From: Stenopsyche tienmushanensis
Taxonomy: Eukaryota > Arthropoda > Insecta > Trichoptera > Stenopsychidae
Length of the DNA: 64,000 bases
Direction: 5' to 3'
Assembly (NCBI GenBank): GCA_008973525.1
Contig: WACJ01000255.1
Location: 186,001 to 250,000 of the forward strand
In this document: in pieces, positions 53,367 through 63,715 of the stretch
Numbering within the stretch: the stretch's first letter is position 1
How the letters are laid out: each line of letters begins with the position of its first letter
The notes under the pieces: generated by a model
Told to the model about the DNA's origin: nothing
The model's input: the letters and a program-made list of their open reading frames with translations, nothing else
The model's database searches: none
Made by a program: the position numbers and the translations under genes

Positions 53367-53789
53367 CAAGTCAGTCCAAAAGTTCGTGCGACAACAATTG
53401 TTTTTTGCATCAAAACACTAGTTTTGATGCAAAAATACTGCCAACAACGAATTAACATCTGCACTTCCTTTATATCGCGCTTCGAAAGAGAGCAATTTTT
53501 AGACCATTTTGTAACAAATGACGTAAAATAGATTTTTTTATCATAACGTCACAAGAAAAAGATAGTAGACAGATAAAGATAAGCAGCTATTGCAACACCA
53601 AATGTGTCTCTATATCCTAAAAGGATACTTTTAAGTGTTTGGTGGGATATGTGTGGAGTGATTTATTATGAACTATTAAAACCAAATCAAACAATTGATG
53701 CAAATGCTTACAGTGAACCATTTTATCATTTAAATTTAGAATTGTTAAAAAATTCCCAAAACTGCGCACGAACTTTTGGACTGACCTGA
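53367..53789 (+). mobile_element. Mariner deletion derivative with intact termini
   Basis: A 423-bp element. Its 25-bp ends (containing gtcagtccaaaagttcgtgc) are at 53367-53391 and, inverted, at 53765-53789, differing at one position. TA flanks both sides (53365-53366, 53790-53791). The interior keeps transposase codons: YPKRILLSVWWD followed by GVIYYELLKPNQTIDANAYS, the segment between the first and second catalytic acids, as in mariners of the mauritiana/irritans groups. Both DNA-binding and catalytic aspartate regions are deleted. A perfect 15-bp hairpin (53402-53416 / 53421-53435) lies next to the left end. Confidence 0.9.
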
Positions 53790-53791
53790 TA

Positions 53792-55545
53792 TTTGATTTC
53801 TGATTTTATGACAATTGAAATTCTACCACGATTTCATCAACGAATTCAAGATTGATACAATATAAAAGCTATTGATATTTTAAACACAAATCTAGGTAAT
53901 TTTGTAACTTCAACGTCATTTTACTGCAACTCGTTGTTCTTCAAGCTCAATCAAATCTTTATTAGTGATTTCCTTCACAGAATTTTCTGAAAGATGATTG
54001 ATACCTTCATTGCGAATATCCAAGCTTTGCTTGAGTTGTTGAGCAAGCTATCAAATCATACTAGACATATTCTGTATTAAAGTTACTAAACCGTGTTTCA
54101 ATTTCGATCCATCTTTCTGAAATGTTCTTTATTGCACACAGAATGTTTTACTTCTTCCGTAATCTTATATCGGCTTTTGCTCTATTGCCGCTTTTATTCG
54201 CTCAAAAATAATTCTTAAACGCACATAAATATGTAATATTGCATATTGATGCGCAAACATTTTATTTTTGCATATAGATGCAAATTTATTACATCGCGTG
54301 TAATATTCAATACAAATAACGGTCAATTTCCGAGATACATTTAATACGCTTTTTATCATACATCCTTATTTAAATAGCATCCATGACTGAACATTTTTAT
54401 CGTCTTGGCTAATTAATACAGCCCATAATCAAGCAGACAAGAACGTTCTTCCTCGGTGTTTAGCTGTGTACGTGATGCTTGTTTCCAAACAAATGCCTCG
54501 TGGAGATTGTTATCTGCAGGTTGTTCACAAATGACCACACAGTTTGTCAGATGAGCGCTCATTTGCTGATGGACCCGATAAGACGAATTATAGAGAGGTT
54601 GAATTAAGATGAGACTCGAATACTTTTATTTTTACGAGCCACCGATTTTGGGGTATCAAACCTCCGGGTGAAGCCTTGAAATTCCTTCGTGGTGTACACT
54701 TTCGATATCGCCTCGAATAGTGCCTCGTACGTACTAAATTATAGGTGGAAACAATAACGACCACATATTACCGGGTGGTTTAAGCGCTATGACTCAGTTA
54801 GCTTTAAGCATATATAATAAAGGTGCTATTATTCATTTTACGGTTGTTTAATATTACCTTTTAAATCCATTTACAAACAATAATTGATATTAACTATGGC
54901 TCCAGCATCGTTATTTACGCTGGATTCTCGGTATGCGTAGTTATGGCCGCATCGCAAGCATGTCATTTTCGTCATTAAAAATGGCGTTGATTCAAAAATA
55001 ATTAAGATGCATGATATCAAAGCGAGAAACTAAATCAAGCGCGGTTGCTCGCGTGTTAAAAATGCACAAAAACGAGAGTCATGCACGGGTATCTGCAGAA
55101 ATTATAGCCTATCAATTTCTCTGTGTCCAGTGCGAGACGTATATTACGCTGGACGAAAAACGAGACGATCCCGAGACATGAAATAAAGACATGTTGTCTC
55201 GGGATAAAAGACCGTAATTTTATGGACCGGGTTGACAGGAAAATGACCGGATTGAAACGAAAATTATACGCTGAATGTGGACGGATAGCCCGACAAGATT
55301 GAATAATATTGAATGATCATTATAAGCGGCGTTATAGGGTGAGTTGAAACCATCCTTACGTGCAGATGATTGAAATTTTTAATGGTTAATTGAAATTTCG
55401 TTGGACATATAGCGTTAAGATTGGCGGGTTTTTTTAAAAGAGTTTTTAGCCATGAGAATTGACGACATTGCAGGAGTCAAGAGGCTTTAATTCGGCGTTA
55501 TTTTTGTGATGTTGTCAAATTAAAATGCAATTTTATTACTTGCAG
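53792..55545 (+). other. Last part of the giant intron with 3' splice site
   Basis: No element or gene recognised. About 54400-55330 is less AT-rich and repeat-poor. The acceptor ttttattacttgcag ends at 55545 and is followed directly by the conserved GSREAAF codons. Confidence 0.6.
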
Positions 55546-55674
55546 GCTCCCGAGAAGCTGCCTTCACCTACGCAATCGTGTCAGCAGGTGTTGCTTATGC
55601 GGTGACAGCGGCTTGTGCCAGGGGAGACATCCCTGCTTGTGGTTGTGATAGACGAAGATCTGCTCCTCCACCAG
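55546..55674 (+). CDS. Wnt7: Wnt ligand gene, internal exon
   Basis: The exon encodes (G)[18 protein letters not shown] followed by [20 protein letters not shown] and a short proline-rich loop. The SREAAF, YAI-x-x-AG and C-x(7-8)-C-x-C patterns are diagnostic of Wnt proteins. FTYAI, VA-x-A-x-TAAC and CGCD favour the Wnt7 subfamily. The first two bases complete the glycine codon begun at 315. The donor g|gtagta at 55675 leaves one base of a glycine codon (phase 1), which is completed by the next exon. No frameshift or missing conserved residue is seen, so the gene looks functional. Confidence 0.95.
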
Positions 55675-58600
55675 GTAGTACTTCCAGTAATTATTTCATA
55701 GAAACAATCACAAATATGTATGACATTGTAAATATGATGAATAGACCTGAATAAAACATTAAGAACATGCTGACAGCCCAAATAATCGCACATGATCAAA
55801 GTGCTTCGATCCGAATTTTGAATGATTTAATTGGTATTTTTGTGTGGTCGTCTTGGTAAAATGATTCAATAGATCTACATACGTCCATAAACTATTTTTA
55901 TAAAATTGAGCATATTTTTAATATACAGAATGACCGAAAACTATGTTCAATTTTTGCTATAGAATGAGTTCCACGAGTGTACACATTTTTTAGTACTTAA
56001 GGCGTCTTCTCACTTTACAAATTTAAAAAAATCGATTTTTATTTTATTTTGAAAGTACATATCTTTAAAAGTGTTATATCGAAATTTCATAAAGATCGGA
56101 CAAGTCTAACTACATTTTTGGGCGACCGTTAGGTGACTACCTAAGAGCGCCCGGCTGCATACGTATTGTTCAGACTCATGGTGCAAGTACAAGAAAGTGG
56201 TGAAAAACAATCAGATAGAAACTTTTAAACATCCTTTTGCTCTAGCTGAGGATGTTCACGAGGTTTTGAAACCGATTTATGAAGATCTTTGGAGGAAATA
56301 CCCAAAATAACAACGAGTGTTTCAACAGCTGTGTCTGGGCAATTTTTCTGCAACCAAAACTTTAAACGCGTTTATCTCAAAACAAGGTTTTTCGGTGGCT
56401 TGTTGATGACATTTCGGAAACTATCCGGCCGATTGTCATGAAATTTGAATGACATATTCTTCATAGCTATGGCTATAGCGCATATCATCAGATTTTTGAA
56501 ATTTTGATTTTAAGTAATTTTTTTTTACAAAAAACTGCAAAAAAACGCGGTTTTTTTTACTTTTTCGAAAAACGTGCGCCATTTTGTTATTTTCGCAAAT
56601 ATCAAAAATCTGATGATATGCGCTATAGCCATTGATATACTGAATCTAAAACTGTTTTATTTTTTTGTTTCAAATGACCCATCTCGGAGATACCATCAAC
56701 AAGCCACGAACATAACATTTCTACACGGGTTTTTCGATGCTACTGTTTTATTATAATAATTGTTCAAAAAAATAAAAATATTTTTTTTCCATTTACTTGA
56801 AAGATGTATTTATTATATAAAATCCATTTTATCTCATAATTTTTAGCGAAAATCCTCGAAAAAAAATCGTGAAAATAGCCTATTTTTGAGGCGCCTAAAG
56901 TGAGATGACGCCTTAAAGCTTTCATGGTTTAATGAAAAACTTATACTTCAATATGTATTTTTAAAAAATTCAATATATCCCAAGAGTGATATTCTGGAAG
57001 TAAATCCCGATCTTCAACCAAATAGACGTTTGTGTACTGTAGATTATGAAGCAGAAATGACTCCCAGCAAATTGTATACCATGCATTCAAAGGCAAAAAC
57101 GGATTTGTATATCCTACTATAAAGGGTTTAATTTCCAAGTTTTAAATGAGATTGTTTCAAATTAAAGGATATCAACTAAAAAATTAAAAGATCAAAATTG
57201 CGAGAGCTTTTGAATAAAAATTTAGGACTTGTGCAAAATATGATCAATCAGAGTTCCAAAAAAGATTAAGAGTTATAGGGAAGATTCAGTAAGTTGGACA
57301 TTGGGCTTAACATCATTTTTTGCTTATCAAAAATATAATAAAAAAAAGATGGTAAACGAATAACATTTTTCAAGAGTCACTATGATAAACATTATTTTGA
57401 TGAGATTCAAAAGAACTTATTTTCTACGAGATATTGAAATCATGAGAAATTGTCTCAGTAAAATGTGTCTCATAATCATCAGTTGATGGAATTAATGAAT
57501 AAATAGATCGAGAACTTTCGCATAACCCTAATATATCTTTAATAACCTAGTGAAGAACTTTATGACAGAGATCTCAACCTAATAAAAACAAGAGGCTTAA
57601 AATTTTATTGCAGTCATTAGAAGCTCAAAATAGAAACATAATCGATAAATGATTATAGATCCCTCAAATTCACGTTGTAACAACACAGCTTTCACCGCGT
57701 AATTGTTAGTTTTTGATTCCGCTTTCATATACATAATGGGGTATATTCTAAACAAACTGCATTTTATTTTCCTAATGCTCCCTTAAATAGTTCAAAATTG
57801 TATGGGATGATATAAGAAAGATATTAAAAAATGTCCAATATGATCAGTCCAATATATTTGAGATTTGAGATATTCATCGTAACGTTCCTTCGAGGTGCAT
57901 TTCAAAGCTGTGTGAAATCAGTTTTCTTTCCCTATGTCAAACAGTACTTCATTTATAATATTATACATCTATGATATTTTAAATATTTTACATAATATCG
58001 TCATCATTTTTATATGAAGCGCGTATTTCAAATTCAATGCTTATATTAATATTTTTTAAAATGGATGACATATTAGATCATGTTTTCATGTCTTCAACAT
58101 CACGTCTTCTAAATAGTCTTCCGTCGATATTTTTAAGAAATAATTTAAGCAAATGACTTAATAAATGCATGGAGTGATGATCGTTGAAAAGCTTGACATT
58201 TTCTGTATTTGGTATTATTACGAAGGTTGCTTTCAGACACTTCTTTGGAAGTTGAATAAGTTTACCATTATATCACTTTAACCTTAACAAATTTAATAAT
58301 CCACGAATAGACCTTATCATAGCGAGAATCTTAATTTGTCTGATTTGAATTTATTGCTTATATTATTTTATCTGATCAATAATCAACACTTTCTGAGATA
58401 GTGACTTTTTATGGTGCTTGGTGTTAGAATGGCTTTTCGTTATATTCAAGCACCGTTTTTTTATAGAAGAAATTAATTAAATCAGAAGGAATGCGATAAA
58501 ATAAAAATAATTGACGAAAAGAGCAACATTAATTAATTAAATGCGTATTTTTGCATGAAAAATGATAATCCAAAAAATGTGATTTTAATGCATTTTATTC

Positions 58601-58701
58601 TGAGGCATCATAAATTCGCGCTTGTATTATAGAAATCGTTAGTTTCGAATTGAATTTATTTCAAATAATATATAAATTCATGAGAAATTTACTAGTTACA
58701 G
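55675..58701 (+). other. Second visible Wnt intron
   Basis: This intron of about 3.0 kb starts gtagta and ends actagttacag at 58701. It contains the TTAA-flanked element copy B (56001-56912). The remainder (56917-58650) is AT-rich without genes. A minus-strand frame 56941-57138 has no recognised family. Confidence 0.9.
56001..56912 (+). mobile_element. TTAA-flanked element family 2, copy B
   Basis: A 912-bp copy, near identical to 36893-37799, with ends ggcgtcttctcacttt and aaagtgagatgacgcc, and TTAA at 55997-56000 and 56913-56916. The + strand has the same VHEVLKPIYEDL remnant. In this copy a neighbouring frame directly continues GGNTQNNNECFNSCVWAI, strengthening the match to a transposase-like protein family with a TQN-x-NE-x-x-N motif. 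Frameshifts and stops make it inactive. Confidence 0.87.
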
Positions 58702-58838
58702 GTGGATGGCGATGGGGCGGTTGTGGAGCTGATGTGACGTATGGAACCAGGTTCGCCCGAAGGTTCCTGGACGCTAGAGAACTAGAAGGAGACGCGAGGA
58801 GTTTGATGAACCTTCATAACAACAGAGCCGGCAGAAAG
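58702..58838 (+). CDS. Wnt7: Wnt ligand gene, internal exon ending in MNLHNN-x-AGRK
   Basis: After completing the split glycine codon the exon reads [33 protein letters not shown] and [19 protein letters not shown]-x(8)-R and MNLHNN-x-AGR are conserved across Wnt proteins. W-x-WGGC-x-AD is close to Wnt7. The exon ends with a complete lysine codon before the donor gtgcgc at 58839 (phase 0). The frame remains open to 58946 beyond the donor, but the translation loses Wnt similarity at once, confirming the boundary. The following CKCHGVSGSC-type exon is not in the window. Confidence 0.95.
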
Positions 58839-61529
58839 GTGCGCCATCACGATATGAATTTTGAATACGGCACATTCATTTTGGAATCGAAAATCAGTAA
58901 AAGAATTCGAATGTCGAATGTTATTCGTGAAATAACTACAGATTAATTATATCGGAGACATTCGCTTGACACGCTCGTACAAGTATTATTTGCATATAGA
59001 AGACACCTGCTTTAGTGACACATATTATTTTGGTATTTAATTAGCATAATTACGTCGATCAACGTAAATTTTTATATATTTATTCAATTCTCGAACGGTT
59101 GTTAAGTATACTAACATCGCTGATGACCGGGCCTAATTAAATTAAGAAGATTATTAGCGCACCGCCATGCTGTGTATACAATCATTAGATATTTATTCTG
59201 GTCCCTGTGCATACTTAAAATGATAATATTTGTGAAAGTATCGGATGTGAAATCGGGCCTCGCTTAACGCGACTCTCGATGTACTCACAGACCGCGTTCA
59301 ATCGAATGCGTATATATAAAAGTTGCACACGGCGCCTTTCATAATTAATTTGGTTTCAAAAGCGTTTAAATCAATGAAAATGCATTGCGCAATAGTTTAG
59401 GGGCCGAATTGCATTTAATATTTATCCTGTCGCCATTAGTCAGTAGTCTATATGAGTGTAAAATGCTGCAATATCTGATTTATGGATGTAAATAGTCATC
59501 ATTTATTGACTATTCGTTTTAATGGCCGTATTATTCATGAAATGCATTAAAGGTAATTAATTTGAACTTACATGCAAATAATCGCTAAAGGTCAATCGCC
59601 GCGTCTAAAATTTTCTTCGCACATTAATTGCTATAATATTTCGCAATAGTGATTAAATGAAATCATTCGCATTCATTATGATAATCAACTAAATAAATCC
59701 TCTTTTGCTGCAAAATAATAAAATAAATATAAATTAATAGACCAAGTATTGATATGAATTAGATCTCAAGCTCTTATAATAATATTTCAAGCATATTCAA
59801 TCCATATAATATAGCAAAAAATTCATCATACTTAGGCGTATTAATAATATTTTTGATTGATCGTCTCGATTCAGGTTTGTCCTGATTCCTAGATTTGAAA
59901 AAGTATCATGGTTAATTATGAGTGGCTAAATTTGCAACAAAAATAAACTATCCTCAAAGATCCACTTCTATCTAAATCTCCTCCCTTTCTCTAGGAAAAT
60001 CTCTTATAGAAATCATCTATATCCGATAACGAATATAGTACCAATGTATTGTCTCATTTTTGTGTAATATATATTGCTTTATTGTATTATAATTAAAAAC
60101 TCGCATATGCTAATGCGTTAATTCAAAAAACGAATGGGTTCAATTTAACGACGAAACCAATTTGCTGACATTTTTTAAAGACCGTCTTTATTTTATGATT
60201 TGGGGGGAGTGTTTCGCCCCAATTTTAAATTTGCGAGCCGATTCTGAGAATCATTTACTCCGAGGTAACCTCACAGTAAAATCATCCTGCTTATTACGAG
60301 TTCTCTCCCAATGATCTTCCAAAGATGACTACTCAATCATAAAAACCACTTATCGTTAAATCGTTATTGCTACGAAGGCAGTGTTTCAACACGTCCATCT
60401 TGGTGATGTGTGGGGTGAGCCAAAAGCCGAATGTCAAAAGCCTTCAACAACGAGAGCATATAATGGCGTATTTATGAATTGGATATTGTGCCAATAGATA
60501 AGTCAGTTAAAGATTAAATTCCAAAAATCAAGAGTCAAAATGCAATATATAAATATGACGATTATCTTCCGTTTTATAAAAAGCTCCCCATAATTTTAGC
60601 GTCAAAGCTCTATTTGGATCTTTAGTTTGAAAAGCAATAGGAGATATTATTATATAATGATGTTTAAATACTTAGCTATATTGATCCTTCAAAGACGAAG
60701 CTATTTTATAAATGCAGAAATGAATATTATGAAGTGATCTTTGTCAAAAATGACCACCATATGTAAATACAGTAAAATAGGATAATGTTGTTTGAATAGG
60801 ATTTTTTATGAAGGAGAAGATCTATTAGTGGTGCAAATCAATAATTCATACACAGCCTTGCCCAATTTTATAAATTGTCTCAGTATTTACTTTTCAGATT
60901 CGGGAAACCACAATAAGCCTCGATTGAGACAATCAATCGGAAATATTAACATTTGCATAATCTTTCAAATTTGTTGGTACGGTGAATTCGAATCCAATCT
61001 TTTATAATAAAAAACCAAGATCTAACACGCCATACCAACGCTTGGTCCAGCGTTTCAAGTTGCATTAAAGACGCAGAAGATCATGTAACCAGACAAACGG
61101 GTGAAATATGAAAGAGCGAAGAAGCAACGCTAGAAGGGTGAATTAAATCCTTTATGCATTAGCCTCCATCAAACCGATGACGGTAATGGCGTAAAGAAAT
61201 ACCCCACAGTAAGATAAAATAATCACAGGTCAGAATCCTGCATTTTATTATTAGGAAGCTTGCGTTTCAATCTCAACACGACGCTAGTAATTTTCCGATT
61301 TATGGAAAAGCAGCTATCTTTCCGCATACAAATCCGAACATTAATCCGGCTCGTGTGAAAATATACAATGGCGTGGAATCATTTGATATACGCATGCAGA
61401 TGTATTACAAAGGTGATAAAGCCGCTCCAGGACACGATCATCGGATGCGATAAGTAAATGTTAGTTGTATCACGTATTTCGCATGAATAACATTAAAAGG
61501 ATCATATTACACTGAGAAGAACCGGCCAA

Positions 61530-62050
61530 TTTGCCAGGTAATAAATTACGAGATCATGCACAATTATATTACTGCACCGACCCGGGAGCATTGTGGGAAT
61601 GGCACGTCAATGCCGGGGCAGATGTTCTTCGGCAACATCTTGCGCAAGACGATGATAGACAATCTACGAAGGATGCCACACACGCGATCGACTTTTCAAT
61701 ATGTGGGGAGCATTTTTCATCATCTCGGAGAAGGATGCCTTGGGTGGGGTTTGGTAATGTATTCGCAGCGTAATCCTTTTCGCCGCTGTGAAATTGGAGG
61801 TTTCTTTCGAGAGATGCAAGCAAATTCGACACGACTTCAAATACCGGATCATTATGTCCGCTCGCGAGGAATACGTAATGGGCTATTCAAGTTTTGAAGG
61901 GCTCGGCTCGTAAGTCCCTGGCCGTATCCCGGTTTGGATGCTGCGAGAGACTGAATACTGTTTACTTCAAAAATTGCCATGCAACTCCAAACAGCCACGA
62001 GGGCTTTTTATATCAAAATAGCTCTGCGTACGTGGAGCATTTTATAGCGG
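61530..62050. other. GC-richer block with overlapping open frames, unidentified
   Basis: Composition is clearly less AT-rich than the surroundings, and open frames occur on both strands (61531-61773, 61556-61897, 61569-61832 minus, 61894-62100). None shows recognisable domains or splice-supported structure. Overlap on both strands is what GC-richer DNA gives by chance. It could be a regulatory block or an unrecognised coding piece. Confidence 0.3.
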
Positions 62051-62100
62051 AGGGCCGTATTTGGATATTAATTATTATCTTCAATGGCATACCTTCTTAA

Positions 62101-62260
62101 CCCTAAAAGTGCCACACCAGTCAAAATGACTGGTACATTTTCCCCCCGCAATATTATATTAACTTTTTTAGCAACAACGAAAGGAATAATATAATTAATC
62201 GCCTTTATTTTTTATTATCTAAGAATCAAAGATGCCAGTTAAAATGACTAGTACCTTTCA
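62101..62260 (+). mobile_element. piggyBac-like terminus
   Basis: TTAA at 62097-62100 is followed by ccctaaaagtgccacaccag, and TTAA-CCC starts are characteristic of piggyBac-type elements. A 17-bp palindrome ccagtcaaaatgactgg lies at 62117-62133 and a related ccagttaaaatgactagtac at 62235-62254, like subterminal repeats. No opposite terminus or transposase was found. Confidence 0.55.
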
Positions 62261-62520
62261 TAGTACAAAAATATTAAAATTTATTCACTTTTATAAAAAG
62301 AAGTAATGAAAAACAACGTTTAAAAAGTGACAAATTTGCTTTAATATTAGCTATTGAAGATAAATTTATTAAAAATAGTCAGAATATATAAAAACCAGGA
62401 GCAAGCAGAACGGATAACTATTTAAAAATATGTATATACAATGAAGACAAGATCAATAATAAACGAAAATGATATCTAAATTACAATAAAAAAGAAGTCC
62501 AATAGTTGACAATGTAGCGT

Positions 62521-62930
62521 GGGCGACATCTTCCATCTCTCTTCAGGTGCAATGTGTTATTTTAACAGCGCCATCTCTTGTGGCCCTGCGGAGATATTGC
62601 ACCTGCATACTGATGGATCGCTTCTTGCGCGTGCACCGTTGCCGGTTGGGGAGTGACGCGTAGGAGGCAGGAGTTGGGAGAGTCGTCGGTTAGCCTTGGC
62701 TGCGGGAAGTCGTCCCTCCTGCAGCCAGATCTCTCTCTCTGTCTCTCGTGTGTGGAATAAATAGTTATTTAGAGAAGAGAGTCTTTCTATTCAACGCCCG
62801 TTTATTCCCATCCATTCGTCCAGCAACATCACAGACCGATAGAAGAACGGACTCGTGCTCTAATACGGCCATCTCGGCGAGCACGTGGAGGAGGGGAGCC
62901 ACCCGGAGACTCTGCCCTCAAAAATGCCTC
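62521..62930 (+). repeat. LTR-like repeat, copy 2 (plus strand)
   Basis: Matches the minus strand of 34795-35045: gcaatgtgtta, catctcttgtgg, agccttggctgcgggaagtc, gtccctcctgca, then aataaatag and caacatcacag, ending near ctctgccctca. The order resembles an LTR with a poly(A) signal. A (CT)n-like tract (62730-62747) lies in it. No flanking duplication or gag-pol sequence is seen, so a solo LTR is a guess. Confidence 0.5.
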
Positions 62931-63124
62931 AAACTTACAGCAATATAGACAGAACAAATGCGAACTACCGAAAACAAAGAAGAAGAATATGGCTCGTTTT
63001 TCATCAATATTTTATACACGGAATGGGATTATTCTTATTACTCTTATTTACAATTGTAAATCAAATAAAAGTTTCTGATGTGACATTTATTTATACTGGA
63101 AAAATATATTTTTGTAGAATAATT

Positions 63125-63245
63125 TAGAGAAAACATTAAAAGAAAATCTTATTTAATTAATATTTGAACAAGAAATGTTTGTTTGTTTGAAAAACTAAGT
63201 TTCACGAACGACGTAAAATGTTGGGATGGGGTCCGCTAAAAATTA
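63125..63245 (+). mobile_element. Diverged hAT-like fragment
   Basis: The stretch aaaacattaaaagaaaatct ... gaaatgtttgtttgtttgaa, then gatggggtccgc parallels the middle of the element at 63413-63715 (aaaacattataagaagctct ... gaaatgtgtgtttgtttgaa, then gggtccgcg). It is an older partial copy only 170 bp upstream. Confidence 0.5.
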
Positions 63246-63412
63246 ACCTCTATGGAAGTACTATCGAAGGGTTTTCGATATGACCTTCACTATTCAGAAA
63301 GAGCACTCTTGTGCATTGAAGCTCCGAGGTGGACAGAGACAGAGAGAACTTAGCGCAGTTCAGGAGACTGAGACGGAGAGCTTTCTCGCATGCATCGCTT
63401 GATTGTATAGAT

Positions 63413-63715
63413 CAGCGGTTCCTAAACAAGGGTTCGCGGACCCCTGGGGGTCCGCGAAGATATAAAAAACATTTATCTGTAGTTGAACAAGATATTTTCG
63501 TGAAGTTATTTACAAAAACATTATAAGAAGCTCTATTTTGGCCAGGAAATGTGTGTTTGTTTGAAAAATTAAGTCACAAGGGTTTGGATGAGGTTCACCA
63601 AAAAAAAATTGTTCAAAAGGGGGTCCGCGAGAAAAAAATTGCTCAAGAGGGGGTCCGCGAAGGAAATTTTGCTCCAAGAGGGGGTCCGCGGACTATATAA
63701 GTTTAAGAAGCGCTG
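63413..63715 (+). mobile_element. hAT-like miniature element with perfect target duplication
   Basis: A 303-bp element. Its ends cagcggttcctaaac and, inverted, cagcgcttcttaaac are flanked by identical 8-bp gtatagat at 63405-63412 and 63716-63723. Three spaced copies of about 22 bp containing gggggtccgcg lie at 63609-63690 near the right end, with gcggacccctgggggtccgc as a palindrome near the left end. Long open frames here (63588-63866) come from the repeats and are not genes. Confidence 0.9.

Larger units (their letters stand above)
316..55545 (+). other. Giant first visible intron of the Wnt gene
   Basis: The intron of about 55.2 kb joins the exon ending at 315 (one base of a glycine codon) to the exon starting at 55546 (the other two bases). 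It begins gtaagt and ends ttacttgcag. Joining across it restores the conserved V-GSREAAF sequence of Wnt proteins, which is the proof that the two exons belong together. The intron carries nearly all transposable elements described here and no recognisable nested host gene. Confidence 0.93.

Noticed and set aside
58839..58946. Continuation of the third Wnt exon past 58838
   Set aside because: The frame stays open but the translation loses Wnt similarity exactly at a GT donor.
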